From the NCBI RefSeq assembly GCF_964036635.1, contig NZ_OZ038524.1:1221501-1285500 (forward strand): a stretch of DNA of 64,000 nt, given 5' to 3'. The first letter of the stretch is position 1. Every line of letters begins with the position of its first letter. The notes under the pieces are model-generated. The model ran no database searches and was not told where the DNA came from. It worked only from the letters and a program-made list of their open reading frames with translations. The DNA is from Tenacibaculum dicentrarchi (lineage in GTDB: Bacteria > Bacteroidota > Bacteroidia > Flavobacteriales > Flavobacteriaceae). A program made the translations under genes and the position numbers. Below, in pieces: positions 6,156 to 15,900 of this stretch.

Positions 6156-8933
6156 ATGAGTATTTATAAAGATTATATAAAGGAAATTGAAGTTCGTAAA
6201 ACTCAAGAACTTCATCCTAAACCAATTGATGGTGCTGAATTACTAAGCGAAATCATTACACAAATTAAAGATGTAAAAAATGAATACAGAGAAGATTCTC
6301 TAAACTTTTTTATCTATAATGTATTACCAGGAACAACAGCAGCAGCAACTGTAAAAGCATCATTTTTAAAAGAAATTATTTTAGGTGAAACTACACTTAA
6401 AGAAATTACACCTTCTTTTGCATTCGAACAATTATCACACATGAAGGGAGGTCCTTCAATAAAAGTATTGTTAGATATTGCTTTAGGAAATGATACTTCT
6501 TTAGCAAAACAAGCAAGTGAAGTTTTAAAAACGCAAGTTTTTCTTTACGAAGCAGATACTGAACGTTTAGAAGATGCTTTCAAAAACGGAAATAATTTCG
6601 CAAAAGAGATTATAGAAAGTTATGCTAAAGCTGAGTTTTTTACAAAGCTTCCTGAAATTGAAGAGGAAATTAAAATAGTTACTTTTGTAGCAGGTATCGG
6701 AGATATTTCTACTGATTTACTTTCGCCAGGAGGTGATGCACATTCTCGTTCTGATAGAGAATTACATGGTCAATGTTTGTTTGAACATAATAAAGAGAAA
6801 CAACAAGAACTGATTGCTTTACAGAAACAACACCCTGATAAAAGAGTGATGTTAATTGCCGATAAAGGTACAATGGGAGTTGGTTCATCTAGAATGTCTG
6901 GTGTAAATAATGTGGCTTTATGGACAGGTATAAAATCGAGTCCTTATGTTCCTTTTATAAATATAGCGCCAATTATTGCTGGTACAAACGGAATTTCTCC
7001 AATTTTTTTAACAACTGTTGGAGTAACTGGAGGTATTGGTATTGATCTTAAAAACTGGGTTAAACAAAAAGATGAAGCAGGTAATACTGTTAGAGATGAA
7101 GATGGAGAACCTATTTTAAAAGAAGCATACTCTGTAGCTACAGGTACTGTACTTACTGTAAATACTAAAGAAAAAAAATTATATAATGGCGATAAAGAAT
7201 TAATGGACATTTCCGCTTCATTAACTCCTCAAAAAGCCGAGTTTATAAAAGCTGGAGGGTCTTACGCTGTTGTATTTGGTAAAAAATTACAAGCCTTTGC
7301 TTCAAAAGCATTAGGTACTGATATTATTCCTGTATTTGCTTCATCAAAAGAAATTTCAATTGAAGGACAAGGACTTACAGCTGTAGAGAAAATATTTAAT
7401 AAAAATGCTGTTGGTACAACTCCAGGTAAAGTTTTACATGCAGGTTCTGATGTTCGTGTAGAAGTAAATATTGTAGGTTCACAAGATACTACTGGACTAA
7501 TGACTTCTCAAGAATTAGAGATGATGGCAGCAACTGTAATTTCTCCTATTGTTGATGGTGGATACCAATCGGGTTGTCATACCGCTTCAGTTTGGGACGA
7601 AAAATCAAAAGCAAATATTCCTAGACTGATGAAGTTTATGAATGATTTTGGTTTGATAACTGCAAGAGATCCTGAGAATAAGTATAAACCAATGACCGAT
7701 GTAATTCACAAAGTTTTAAACGACCTTACTGTGGATGATTGGGCAATAATTATCGGTGGAGATTCTCATACAAGAATGTCAAAAGGTGTTGCTTTTGGTG
7801 CAGATTCAGGAACCGTTGCCCTGGCTCTTGCTACAGGTGAGGCGTCTATGCCAATTCCGCAATCGGTAAAAGTTACCTTTAAAGGAGAGATGAAAAGCTA
7901 TATGGATTTTCGTGATGTTGTTCATGCAACTCAATCTCAAATGCTTGATAAATTTGATGGTGAAAATGTTTTTCAAGGAAAAATTATTGAAGTTCATATA
8001 GGAACACTTACTGCCGATCAAGCATTTACTTTTACAGATTGGACTGCAGAAATGAAAGCAAAAGCTTCTATTTGTATTTCTGAAGATACTACTTTAATCG
8101 AATCTTTAGAGATTGCGAAAGGTAGAATTCAGATTATGATTGACAAGAAAATGGACAACCAAAAACAGGTTCTTCAAGGATTGATTGATATTGCTGATAA
8201 AAGAATTTTAGAAATTAAATCTGGTGATAAGCCAGCATTAACTCCTGATGCAAATGCAAATTATTTCGCAGAATTTGAAGTAGATTTAGATCTTATCAAT
8301 GAGCCAATGATTGCAGATCCTGATGTATATAATGACGATGTTTCTAAACGTTATACGCATGATACTATTAGACCGCTTTCTTTTTATGGAGGAGATAAAA
8401 AAGTAGATTTAGGATTTATTGGGTCGTGTATGGTTCATAAAGGCGATATGAAAATTTTGGCTCAAATGCTTAAAAACATTGAAGAGCAAAAGGGGAAGGT
8501 TGAATTTAAAGCTCCTTTAGTTGTTGCACCACCTACCTATAATATTGTAGATGAGTTAAAAACAGAAGGTGATTGGGAGGTTTTACAAAAATATTCTGGT
8601 TTCGAATTTGACGATAATGCCCCTAAAGGATCGGCACGTACAAAATACGAAAACATGTTATATTTAGAGCGTCCTGGTTGTAACCTTTGTATGGGGAATC
8701 AAGAAAAAGCATCGGTTGGTGATACTGTAATGGCAACATCTACACGTCTTTTTCAAGGAAGAGTTGTTAAAGATTCTAAAGAGAAAAAAGGAGAATCGTT
8801 ACTTTCATCAACACCAGTTGTCGTTTTATCTACAATATTAGGAAGAACTCCTTCGATTGAAGAATACGTTGAAGCGGTAAAAGGTATCAACTTAACAATG
8901 TTTAAGCCTTCTCATAAATTATTAGTGAAATAA
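6156..8933 (+). CDS. acnB: Bifunctional aconitate hydratase 2 / 2-methylisocitrate dehydratase
   Basis: [4Fe-4S] enzyme of the citric acid cycle that isomerises citrate to isocitrate; AcnB-type enzymes can also act in the methylcitrate pathway. The 925-residue length and the AcnB order fit: N-terminal helical HEAT-like domain (residues 1-160), swivel domain, then the aconitase core. Cluster ligands are visible as Cys in SGCHTASVWD (about 470) and PGCNLCMGNQEK (about 845). IIGGDSHTRMSKGVAFGADSG is the substrate-binding block. The gene stands alone, with its own leader and a strong terminator. Confidence 0.96.
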   Translation: MSIYKDYIKEIEVRKTQELHPKPIDGAELLSEIITQIKDVKNEYREDSLNFFIYNVLPGTTAAATVKASFLKEIILGETTLKEITPSFAFEQLSHMKGGPSIKVLLDIALGNDTSLAKQASEVLKTQVFLYEADTERLEDAFKNGNNFAKEIIESYAKAEFFTKLPEIEEEIKIVTFVAGIGDISTDLLSPGGDAHSRSDRELHGQCLFEHNKEKQQELIALQKQHPDKRVMLIADKGTMGVGSSRMSGVNNVALWTGIKSSPYVPFINIAPIIAGTNGISPIFLTTVGVTGGIGIDLKNWVKQKDEAGNTVRDEDGEPILKEAYSVATGTVLTVNTKEKKLYNGDKELMDISASLTPQKAEFIKAGGSYAVVFGKKLQAFASKALGTDIIPVFASSKEISIEGQGLTAVEKIFNKNAVGTTPGKVLHAGSDVRVEVNIVGSQDTTGLMTSQELEMMAATVISPIVDGGYQSGCHTASVWDEKSKANIPRLMKFMNDFGLITARDPENKYKPMTDVIHKVLNDLTVDDWAIIIGGDSHTRMSKGVAFGADSGTVALALATGEASMPIPQSVKVTFKGEMKSYMDFRDVVHATQSQMLDKFDGENVFQGKIIEVHIGTLTADQAFTFTDWTAEMKAKASICISEDTTLIESLEIAKGRIQIMIDKKMDNQKQVLQGLIDIADKRILEIKSGDKPALTPDANANYFAEFEVDLDLINEPMIADPDVYNDDVSKRYTHDTIRPLSFYGGDKKVDLGFIGSCMVHKGDMKILAQMLKNIEEQKGKVEFKAPLVVAPPTYNIVDELKTEGDWEVLQKYSGFEFDDNAPKGSARTKYENMLYLERPGCNLCMGNQEKASVGDTVMATSTRLFQGRVVKDSKEKKGESLLSSTPVVVLSTILGRTPSIEEYVEAVKGINLTMFKPSHKLLVK

Positions 8934-8977
8934 TTATAGGATGATTTAATAAAAATCATTTTAATATAATAGTTATC

Positions 8978-9010
8978 AAAACCAATGAAGTTCGCTTCAT
9001 TGGTTTTTTT
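8978..9010 (+). terminator. Terminator after acnB
   Basis: Perfect 13-bp stem AAAACCAATGAAG / CTTCATTGGTTTT closed by a TTCG tetraloop, then T residues. Confidence 0.9.
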
Positions 9011-9111
9011 GTTTTTCTAAATTAATAGATGTTTAAAGCTAATTAGAAGATAAAAAGATTCAAAAAATTATATCTACCGATTTCAGAAATAGTAAATATA
9101 TTTTCGAGTAT

Positions 9112-9615
9112 TTGTTTAGTTTCACTCAGAGTCAATATTCTTCAATTAAGTTTAATCGAATTGTAGATATGGAAATTGGTATTAATGAAAAAGGTGAGTT
9201 TCCATCAAAATTTAAATGGCTTAAAGGAAATATTGGTAAAATAAAATTAACAGCATTCCAAGGAAAAAATATTGAACAAACAGATATTATAAGTCTTGGT
9301 AAATCAGGAGTTTTAATTTTTGGAGAAATGGAAGCAGAGTATCAGTTCAATTATGCTGATGCTAAAGGAATTTGTTTTATACAATTTGGATTTCCAAAAT
9401 ATTATGTAAAACAAAAAAGGATTGAATTTGAAACTAAAATATCAAAAATTGAATTAGAAAAAAAATTTTCACACATCTCAAGAATAAAACTTAAACGGGA
9501 TATATTAAAAGAGTTTCAGAGAGAAAAACATAATATTTTTGAACTATTTAAAAAAGAAGGTAAGGTTGATGTTTCTGATAAAGATTTACAAGGTCAATAT
9601 TCAATGGAAATTTAA
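9112..9615 (+). CDS. Hypothetical protein, start uncertain
   Basis: A 167-codon frame from a TTG at 9112; I do not recognise the family. The frame is open back to a stop at 9040 without any ATG, while the first ATG (9169) gives a 148-residue protein beginning MEIGINEKGEF. The middle is beta-strand-like (KGNIGKIKLTAFQGKNIEQTD, ICFIQFGFPKYYV), and the last 55 residues are charged and helical. There is no signal peptide or membrane segment. It sits alone between the acnB terminator and a repeat-rich spacer, without a recognisable promoter. It may be a real orphan gene or the 3' remnant of a longer one. Confidence 0.5.
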   Translation: MFSFTQSQYSSIKFNRIVDMEIGINEKGEFPSKFKWLKGNIGKIKLTAFQGKNIEQTDIISLGKSGVLIFGEMEAEYQFNYADAKGICFIQFGFPKYYVKQKRIEFETKISKIELEKKFSHISRIKLKRDILKEFQREKHNIFELFKKEGKVDVSDKDLQGQYSMEI

Positions 9616-9671
9616 AAAAAATAAAGATAGTCTTTTAAGAATTTAAAAATTAAAACCAAACTCTCGTTATT

Positions 9672-9757
9672 CTGAATTTATTTCAGCATCGCATAAAGTG
9701 AATAAATACAGATACGGCAAATCAGGATGTGAAACTGAAATAAATTCAGTTTGACGG
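9672..9757. repeat. Dispersed inverted repeat, family B, two-armed copy
   Basis: CTGAATTTATTTCAG (9672-9686) and CTGAAATAAATTCAG (9735-9749) are perfect 15-base inverse complements flanking a 48-base loop that carries TACGGCAAATCAGGATG. The motif TCCTGATTTGCC with the CTGAA...TTCAG arm recurs at 12705-12766 and 61741-61782. Confidence 0.7.
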
Positions 9758-9862
9758 ATTCTATTTTACAGCGAAGCGATAAAAGATAAAACCGTTTTTT
9801 AATGAAATTTAAAATTTTAAAATTCATTAAAAACAGAAGGAGATTATAAGAATAAAAAAAAT

Positions 9863-9870
9863 TATATTTG
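9863..9870 (+). promoter_or_regulatory. -7 promoter element TATATTTG upstream of fabG spacer
   Basis: Exact TAnnTTTG match with no clear TTG at the right distance. The next bases form a hairpin (TGTAGA/TCTACA) and then two direct repeats. It could be a distal fabG promoter or drive a short untranslated RNA. Confidence 0.3.
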
Positions 9871-9895
9871 TGTAGATTGTATTCTACAAATTTTC

Positions 9896-9961
9896 TAGCC
9901 TATAACTAAGATTATTTTTGGAATAAAATTATTATTAACAGTTTTTTTAGCCTATAACTAA
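9896..9961 (+). repeat. Pair of 14-base direct repeats
   Basis: TAGCCTATAACTAA occurs at 9896-9909 and 9948-9961, 52 bases apart start to start, in the spacer before fabG. The function is unknown; a protein-binding site pair or a repeat remnant are both possible. Confidence 0.5.
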
Positions 9962-10023
9962 AATACACTAAATGGTAATTTACAATTAGAAACAAGTTTT
10001 AGAAGTTAAATTAAAAGAGTATT

Positions 10024-10048
10024 TTGATAAGTTTTATTTATATATTTG
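10024..10048 (+). promoter_or_regulatory. fabG promoter
   Basis: TATATTTG at 10041-10048 is an exact -7 match 22 bases before the fabG ATG; the TTG at 10024-10026 is at a short 14-base spacing. Confidence 0.5.
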
Positions 10049-10070
10049 ACTTCATTAAAAATAATGAAAC

Positions 10071-10817
10071 ATGAAACTTTTAAAAGATAAGACAGCAATT
10101 ATTACAGGAGCTACTAGAGGAATCGGTAGAGGAATAGCATTAGAATTTGCAAACCAAGGATGTAATATTGCGTTTACTTATAGTTCATCGGTTGAAGCAG
10201 CAACTGCTTTGGAAAATGAATTAACAAATTTAGGTATAAAAGCAAAAGGATACCAATCTAACGCAGCTGATTTTGATGCAGCTCAAGAATTAGCAAAAAA
10301 TGTTTTAGAGGAATTTAAAACAATTGACGTACTTGTAAATAATGCGGGTATTACTAAAGACAATTTATTAATGCGTATTTCAGAAACTGATTTTGATAAG
10401 GTTATTGAAGTTAATTTAAAATCTGTTTTTAATTTAACAAAAGCTGTTATTAGACCAATGATGAAACAACGAGCGGGCTCAATTATTAATATGAGTTCAG
10501 TAGTTGGATTAAAAGGAAATGCGGGTCAGGCAAATTATGCAGCTTCAAAAGCAGGAATTTTAGGTTTTTCTAAATCGGTAGCTTTAGAGTTAGGTTCAAG
10601 AAATATTAGAAGTAACGTAGTTGCTCCTGGTTTTATTGAAACTGAAATGACAGCAAAATTAGATGAAAAAGTGGTAGATGCTTGGCGTAATGATATTCCT
10701 TTAAAAAGAGGAGGTACTCCAAAAGATATTGCAAACGCTTGTGTATTTTTAGCTTCGGATATGAGTGCGTATATTACAGGACAAACATTATCGGTTGACG
10801 GAGGAATGTTAACATAA
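10071..10817 (+). CDS. fabG: 3-oxoacyl-[ACP] reductase FabG
   Basis: Short-chain dehydrogenase that reduces 3-ketoacyl-ACP with NADPH in type II fatty acid elongation. The nucleotide-binding GATRGIGRG motif is at residues 14-22. NNAG lies near residue 90, and the catalytic Ser (MSSV, about 142), Tyr and Lys (YAASKAG, about 155-161) are all present. The C-terminal ITGQTLSVDGGM is typical of FabG. Length 248 is normal. No other fatty acid genes are adjacent. The ATG is close behind a clear -7 element, and the gene ends at a terminator shared with the convergent XRE gene. Confidence 0.95.
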   Translation: MKLLKDKTAIITGATRGIGRGIALEFANQGCNIAFTYSSSVEAATALENELTNLGIKAKGYQSNAADFDAAQELAKNVLEEFKTIDVLVNNAGITKDNLLMRISETDFDKVIEVNLKSVFNLTKAVIRPMMKQRAGSIINMSSVVGLKGNAGQANYAASKAGILGFSKSVALELGSRNIRSNVVAPGFIETEMTAKLDEKVVDAWRNDIPLKRGGTPKDIANACVFLASDMSAYITGQTLSVDGGMLT

Positions 10818-10831
10818 AATATTTAATCAAT

Positions 10832-10868
10832 AAAAAAAGCGTAGCAAATTGCTACGCTTTTTTTTTTA
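10832..10868. terminator. Bidirectional terminator between fabG and XRE gene
   Basis: Stem AAAAAAAGCGTAGCA / TGCTACGCTTTTTTT with AAT loop and T runs on both strands. The stop codon of the minus-strand gene (10866-10868) lies in the T run. Confidence 0.88.
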
Positions 10869-11270
10869 TTGATTAAATTCATTAAAACTACCATCGTTAT
10901 ACAGCAGTATAATTTTAACTAATTTTTTATCGCCGATATTAGGTGTCTTCATTTCTAAATCAACTTTTTCTATTAAATTTTTATCTTGAGAGAGTAGAGT
11001 AGGCTTTGTTTCCTCTTTATCTTCTTCAATTTCTGGTACAACAACAATTTTTTCTTTTTTAGGAAATTCACCTTCGCCATATAAAAACCAATATAAGTCT
11101 ACTTCAGGAAATTTATTAACCGTTTTCATAACAAAATCTAAACTAGGTTTATTTCTACCAGATAGAAGATGAGATATACTAGAGCGTTGAACCTCTATAG
11201 TATCTGCAAAAGTTGACGATGTTAAATTGTAATACGAAAGTATTTTTTTTAATCTGATAAGTATGTCCAT
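10866..11270 (-). CDS. XRE-family helix-turn-helix regulator
   Basis: A 134-residue DNA-binding protein. Residues 1-60 form a Cro/CI-type HTH (LKKILSYYNLTSSTFADTIEVQRSSISHLLSGRNKPSLDF), followed by WFLYGEGEFPKKE, a pattern common in Bacteroidota XRE proteins. An acidic linker follows, then a C-terminal beta-rich segment (KKLVKIILLYNDGSFNEF). The gene stands alone, convergent with fabG. Its upstream region has a complete promoter overlapped by one of two TACA-N4-TGTA boxes, which suggests autoregulation. Its target genes cannot be told from the sequence. Confidence 0.85.
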   Translation of the reverse strand: MDILIRLKKILSYYNLTSSTFADTIEVQRSSISHLLSGRNKPSLDFVMKTVNKFPEVDLYWFLYGEGEFPKKEKIVVVPEIEEDKEETKPTLLSQDKNLIEKVDLEMKTPNIGDKKLVKIILLYNDGSFNEFNQ

Positions 11271-11278
11271 AACTAAAT

Positions 11279-11336
11279 TACATTTGTGTATTTGTGTTCA
11301 CTAAGTCAAAAATACACATTTGTAACTCACAAACAA
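11279..11336 (-). promoter_or_regulatory. Promoter and operator-like boxes of the XRE gene
   Basis: On the minus strand TTG (11334-11336), a 19-base spacer and TATTTTTG (11307-11314) form a full promoter. Two dyads of the form TACA-N4-TGTA lie at 11313-11324 (overlapping the -7 element and spacer) and 11279-11290 (between start site and ATG). Their placement fits a repressor binding its own promoter. Confidence 0.5.
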
Positions 11337-12534
11337 AGTATTTAACAAAATATATTTTATTAAATACTAAAAAATGAAGAGTTTTTTATTTGTAATTATA
11401 AATATTATAACACAATCAGTTTTTTATAATACGTGTAGTAAGACCTGTTTAAATTTCATTTTTATTCATTTAAAAATTATATTTTATAGTAGTTGAAAAA
11501 TCGAATTGATTTTCCGTAGTTCTTTTCTTCTCTTTAGCGATTCTGAATTCTGAAAATTCTGAAATAAATTCAGGAGACAATAATTGTTTTTTTTTTAACA
11601 GTTTTATATTTTCTTATTTATATAATCGAATCGAATAGGAGAGAGGAACAGTAAATTGTTTATTAATATAATATTAAATAGCGAGTAAAGTATTATTATC
11701 TTAAAAGTTTTAGATTTTTAAATTTATCTACAAAATCCATATATTACATATGTAAATAAAAGTTTTAGGTTACAAATCAAAAGATGACCGATTACTATTG
11801 TAACTATATAGAGTGATGAACAGCTATGTAATATTGTAAACTGTGAAGAAGATCACAAGAGTCAGAGTTTTTACGTGCGTGTGGTAAAAGAAGAGCATGT
11901 ATTGTAGCTAATAATAATTTACAATTGTGTTTATTTAGCTTGCGTCACGAGTAATTCAATTGATTTACAATTGTATTTTTCATATCCTATTAGACACCGG
12001 AAAACAGTTTACATAAGTTAAATTAAGTTAAGTTGTTTGTTTTGTTGTTTAGTATTGTAAATTATTAAAACATCAATATGTTCTTGTTGTTAAAGTTTTA
12101 CAGGACAAATAATAGTAATATACCTTTACTTTCATACATACTTTTAAAAATTAAAAATTGAAGTTTGTCTGTTTTGTCTGTTTTTTTATTTACTTTATAT
12201 TTACCTGTTTTAAATTTCACCTGAAAAAAACAACAGGTAAAATAAAAAATATTATTTATCGGTCAACTGAATTTTATTTCAGATTTCAGATTCACATCTT
12301 TATTGTATCTGTTGATGCAAATAAAGTAATTCAGTATGATGTTTATCTGTTAAAAAAAAACTTTGTAACATACATAACAGAATGGTAAGGAATCGAATTG
12401 TTAAAGGAATTAAAATGTATCGATAATTTGAACTTTTTATGTTGGTGTTAACTTTGACCTTAAAATAAATGGATACTAAAAAATCCGTAATTTTATCTGT
12501 GAAATAATCGAAAGATTGAATTTAGCACAAATTT

Positions 12535-12620
12535 CTAGCCCCGATTGAAGTAATTGTTTGAGCTCCTTTTTTGATTTTTTTCAAAAAAGAGCGAGTGCGA
12601 AAAGCGGGAAATTGCTTCAA
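12535..12620 (-). repeat. Dispersed intergenic repeat, family A, copy 2
   Basis: Inverse copy of the element at 5120-5211. It starts CTAGCCCCGATTGAAG, passes through TTTGAGCTC and an A/T-rich fold, and ends GCGAGTGCG...AAAGCGGGAAATTGCTTCAA. The end blocks are nearly identical between copies while the A/T-rich centre differs in length and sequence, as expected for an element conserved in its structure. Confidence 0.75.
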
Positions 12621-12704
12621 AAAAAATAATATAGAAATAGTAGGCTAAAATAAGGTAAGAAATTAAATCGGACAAAAGGAGTTTGTTTTAGGTTTATATT
12701 TTAT

Positions 12705-12766
12705 ATCCTAATTTGCCGTAATTACTCCTGGTTGATACGATGCTGAAATTAAATTCAGCATGACGA
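12705..12766. repeat. Dispersed repeat, family B, copy 2
   Basis: ATCCTAATTTGCCGTA (12705-12720) followed by TGCTGAAATTAAATTCAGCA (12741-12760), the same two blocks as in the 9672-9757 copy, ending ATGACG. Confidence 0.6.
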
Positions 12767-12810
12767 TAATTTAGTTTTAATTTAATCTCTTAAAATGAAA
12801 AGGAATCGTA

Positions 12811-12844
12811 AAATAAAAAAAGCCTGAACAATTTGTTCAGGCTT
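12811..12844 (-). terminator. Terminator after purL
   Basis: Stem AAGCCTGAACAA / TTGTTCAGGCTT (12820-12844); on the minus strand it is followed by TTTTTTTATTTT. The core CCTGAAC...GTTCAGG also forms the terminator at 20483-20519. Confidence 0.85.
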
Positions 12845-12903
12845 AACAAAATAAAAAATTATGATTATTTTATATAAGGTAGGTACTAAAAAAAATGTTT
12901 GAT

Positions 12904-15900
12904 TTATTTCTTATTTTCAATCCAAGTTTTAGCATTTACAAATGCTTCTAACCAAGGTGAAACTTCGTCTTTTCTTCCGGCAGGGTAGTTTGCCCAGTTC
13001 CATTGGAAAGTTGAACGTTCAATATGTGGCATTGTTACTAAATGACGACCTGTAGCATCACATAACATTGCTGTGTTATAATCTGAACCATTAGGATTAT
13101 TAGGATAACCTTCATATCCATATTTAGCTACGATACTATAATTCGTTTCTGCTTCTGGTAAGTTAAATTTACCTTCACCATGAGAAATCCAAACACCTAA
13201 TTCAGTTCCTGCTAAAGAAGATAACATTACCGAATTATTCTCTTGAATTTTAACAGAAGTAAATGAGCTTTCATGTTTCTTAGAATCGTTATGAACTAAT
13301 CGACCATGTACTTTATGATCAGGATTGATTAAATCTAATTCCATCCATAATTGAGCACCATTACAAATTCCTACAGATAAAGTGTCTTCACGTTTAAAGA
13401 AATTCTTTAAAGCGGTATTTGCTTTTTCATTATATAAAAATGCTCCAGCCCAACCTTTTGCAGAACCTAAAACATCAGAATTAGAAAAACCACCAACAGC
13501 TCCAATAAATTGAATATCTTCTAAAGTTTCACGACCAGAAATTAAATCTGTCATGTGAACATCTTTAACATCGAAACCAGCTAAATACATTGCATTTGCC
13601 ATTTCACGTTCAGAGTTTGAACCCTTTTCACGAATAATAGCTGCTTTTGGTCTGTCTTTTTTATCCGAAGAACCTAAAACATCTGCAATTTTTCCTGTAA
13701 AATTAGTAGGGAAAGTGTATTTTAAAGGTTGATTTTTATAGTTGTCAAACCTATTTTTAGCTAAACCATTTGCAGTTTGCTTGTCGTCTAATAAATAAGA
13801 AGTTTTATACCAAGTATCTCTAACTTCAGAAACATCAAAAGAGAAATTATCTTCATTATTTTTAATGGTAACTTTACCTGAATCATTTGCTGTTCCAATA
13901 GTGAAGAACTCAATATTATTTTCTGATAAAATAGTTTCTACTGAAGCATCAGCTTGAAAAACAATTCCTGCATTTTCAGCAAATAAAACTTTTAATGAAT
14001 CTTCTTCGTTTAAAGAAGAGATATCGAAATCAGCTCCTAAATTAACATCAGCAAAACACATTTCTAATAAAGTAGTTAATAATCCACCAGAAGCAACATC
14101 GTGTCCAGCAGAAATTTTATCAGCTTTAATTAAATTTTGAATCGTATTAAAAGCATCTTTTAAGAAGGCTGCATTTGTAATATCTGGAGCTTCATTTCCA
14201 ATAGTATTTAACACTTGATTGAAAGAACTACCACCTAATTTGAAAGAATCTTGCGAAATATTGATATAATAAATGCTTTCTCCATTTTTTTGTAAAACAG
14301 GTTCTACTACTTTAGATAGGTTGTTGCAATTTGCTGTTGCAGAGATTATTACAGTACCTGGGGAAATCACTTCATCTTCCTTGTATTTCTGTTTCATTGA
14401 TAAAGAATCCTTTCCTGTTGGCACGTTGATACCTAAATCAATAGATAACTCAGAAATAGCTTTTACCGCTTTATATAAACGAGCATCTTCACCTTCATTT
14501 TTACAAGGCCACATCCAATTTGCTGATAAAGAAACCGAAGCTAAATTATCTTTTAAAGGTGCCCAAATAATATTTGTTAATGATTCTGCAATTGAATTTC
14601 TACTACCTGCTGCAGGGTTAATTAATGCAGAAATAGGCGAGTGTCCTATAGTAGTTGCAATTCCTTCTTTTCCGTTATAATCTAGTGCCATAACACCAAC
14701 ATTATTTAAAGGAATTTGTAAAGGACCAACACATTGTTGTTTTGCTACTTTACCACCAACACATCTATCAACTTTATTGGTTAACCAATCTTTACAAGCA
14801 ACTGCTTCTAATTGTAAAACTTGATTTAAATAGATGTTTAAATTCTTCGTTTTATATCTTGAATTTTTGTAATTTCTTACAATAGTTTTATCAGTTAAAA
14901 CAGTTTTAGGAGAACTACCAAACATATCTTCTAAAGCTAAATCCATAGGTTTATCACCTTTAGTTTCAGATTCAAAAGTAAAACGATTATCACCAGTAAC
15001 ATCACCAACAGTATATATTGGAGAACGCTCACGTTCAGCAATTTTTTGTAAAGTATCAATATGTTTTTCAGCGATAACTAATCCCATTCTTTCTTGAGAC
15101 TCGTTTCCGATAATTTCTTTTGCTGATAAAGTAGGGTCTCCAACAGGTAAGTTATCTAAATTGATTTTACCTCCAGTATCTTCCACTAATTCAGATAAAC
15201 AGTTTAAATGTCCACCAGCACCATGGTCATGAATCGAAACGATAAAGTTCTCATCGCTTTCTACCATTCCACGAACGGCGTTAGCGGCACGTTTTTGCAT
15301 TTCAGGATTCGAACGCTGTACGGCGTTTAATTCAATTCCTGAAGCAAATTCACCAGTATCTGCAGATGAAACTGCAGCACCACCCATACCAATTCTATAG
15401 TTTTCACCACCAAGAATTACAATTTTATCTCCTTCTTTAGGTGTCTCTTTTAATGCTTGTTCAGCTTTACCGTATCCAATACCACCAGCTTGCATTATTA
15501 CTTTATCAAAACCTAATTTTCTAGGTTTAGCATCACTTGAAGCAGTGTTTTCTTCGTGTTCAAAAGTTAATACAGAACCTGTAATTAACGGCTGACCAAA
15601 TTTGTTTCCAAAATCAGATGCTCCGTTAGATGCTTTTATTAAAATATCCATCGGAGTTTGGTATAACCAATCTCTAGCTTCAAATTTATTTTCCCAGAAT
15701 CTTGTATTTTTAACTGAATCGATAGAAGCTTCTAAACGAGAGTAAGAAGTCATATAAACCGCTGTTCCTGCTAAAGGTAAAGAACCTTTTCCTCCAGCAA
15801 GTCTATCTCTAATTTCTCCTCCTGAACCTGTTGCAGCTCCGTTAAAAGGCTCTACAGTAGTAGGGAAGTTGTGAGTTTCTGCTTTTAATGAAATTACAGA

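Larger units (their letters stand above)
9616..10070. other. Gene-free repeat-bearing spacer before fabG
   Basis: 455 bases without a credible gene. It holds a copy of dispersed repeat family B (9672-9757), a -7-type promoter element (9863-9870) followed by a small hairpin TGTAGA/TCTACA (9871-9888), two copies of TAGCCTATAACTAA (from 9896 and 9948), and the fabG promoter. Confidence 0.7.
11337..12816. other. Long gene-free A/T-rich region
   Basis: About 1.5 kb with no convincing gene on either strand; the longest frame (76 codons at 12158) has no family features and low-complexity content. It contains a partial family B-like segment near 11540-11575 (TTCTGAAATAAATTCAGGA) and an inverted repeat TTTACCTGTT / AACAGGTAAA at 12200-12241. 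The family A copy (12535-12620) and a family B copy (12705-12766) also lie here. It may be decayed accessory DNA. Confidence 0.6.

Noticed and set aside
9896..9961. CRISPR-like array from the two 14-base repeats
   Set aside because: Only two short copies, no further units at the same period, and no cas gene in the window.
12158..12388. 76-codon open frame in the long gene-free region
   Set aside because: Low-complexity Phe/Lys/Ile-rich translation, no motif, overlaps an inverted repeat, and no promoter at a fitting place.
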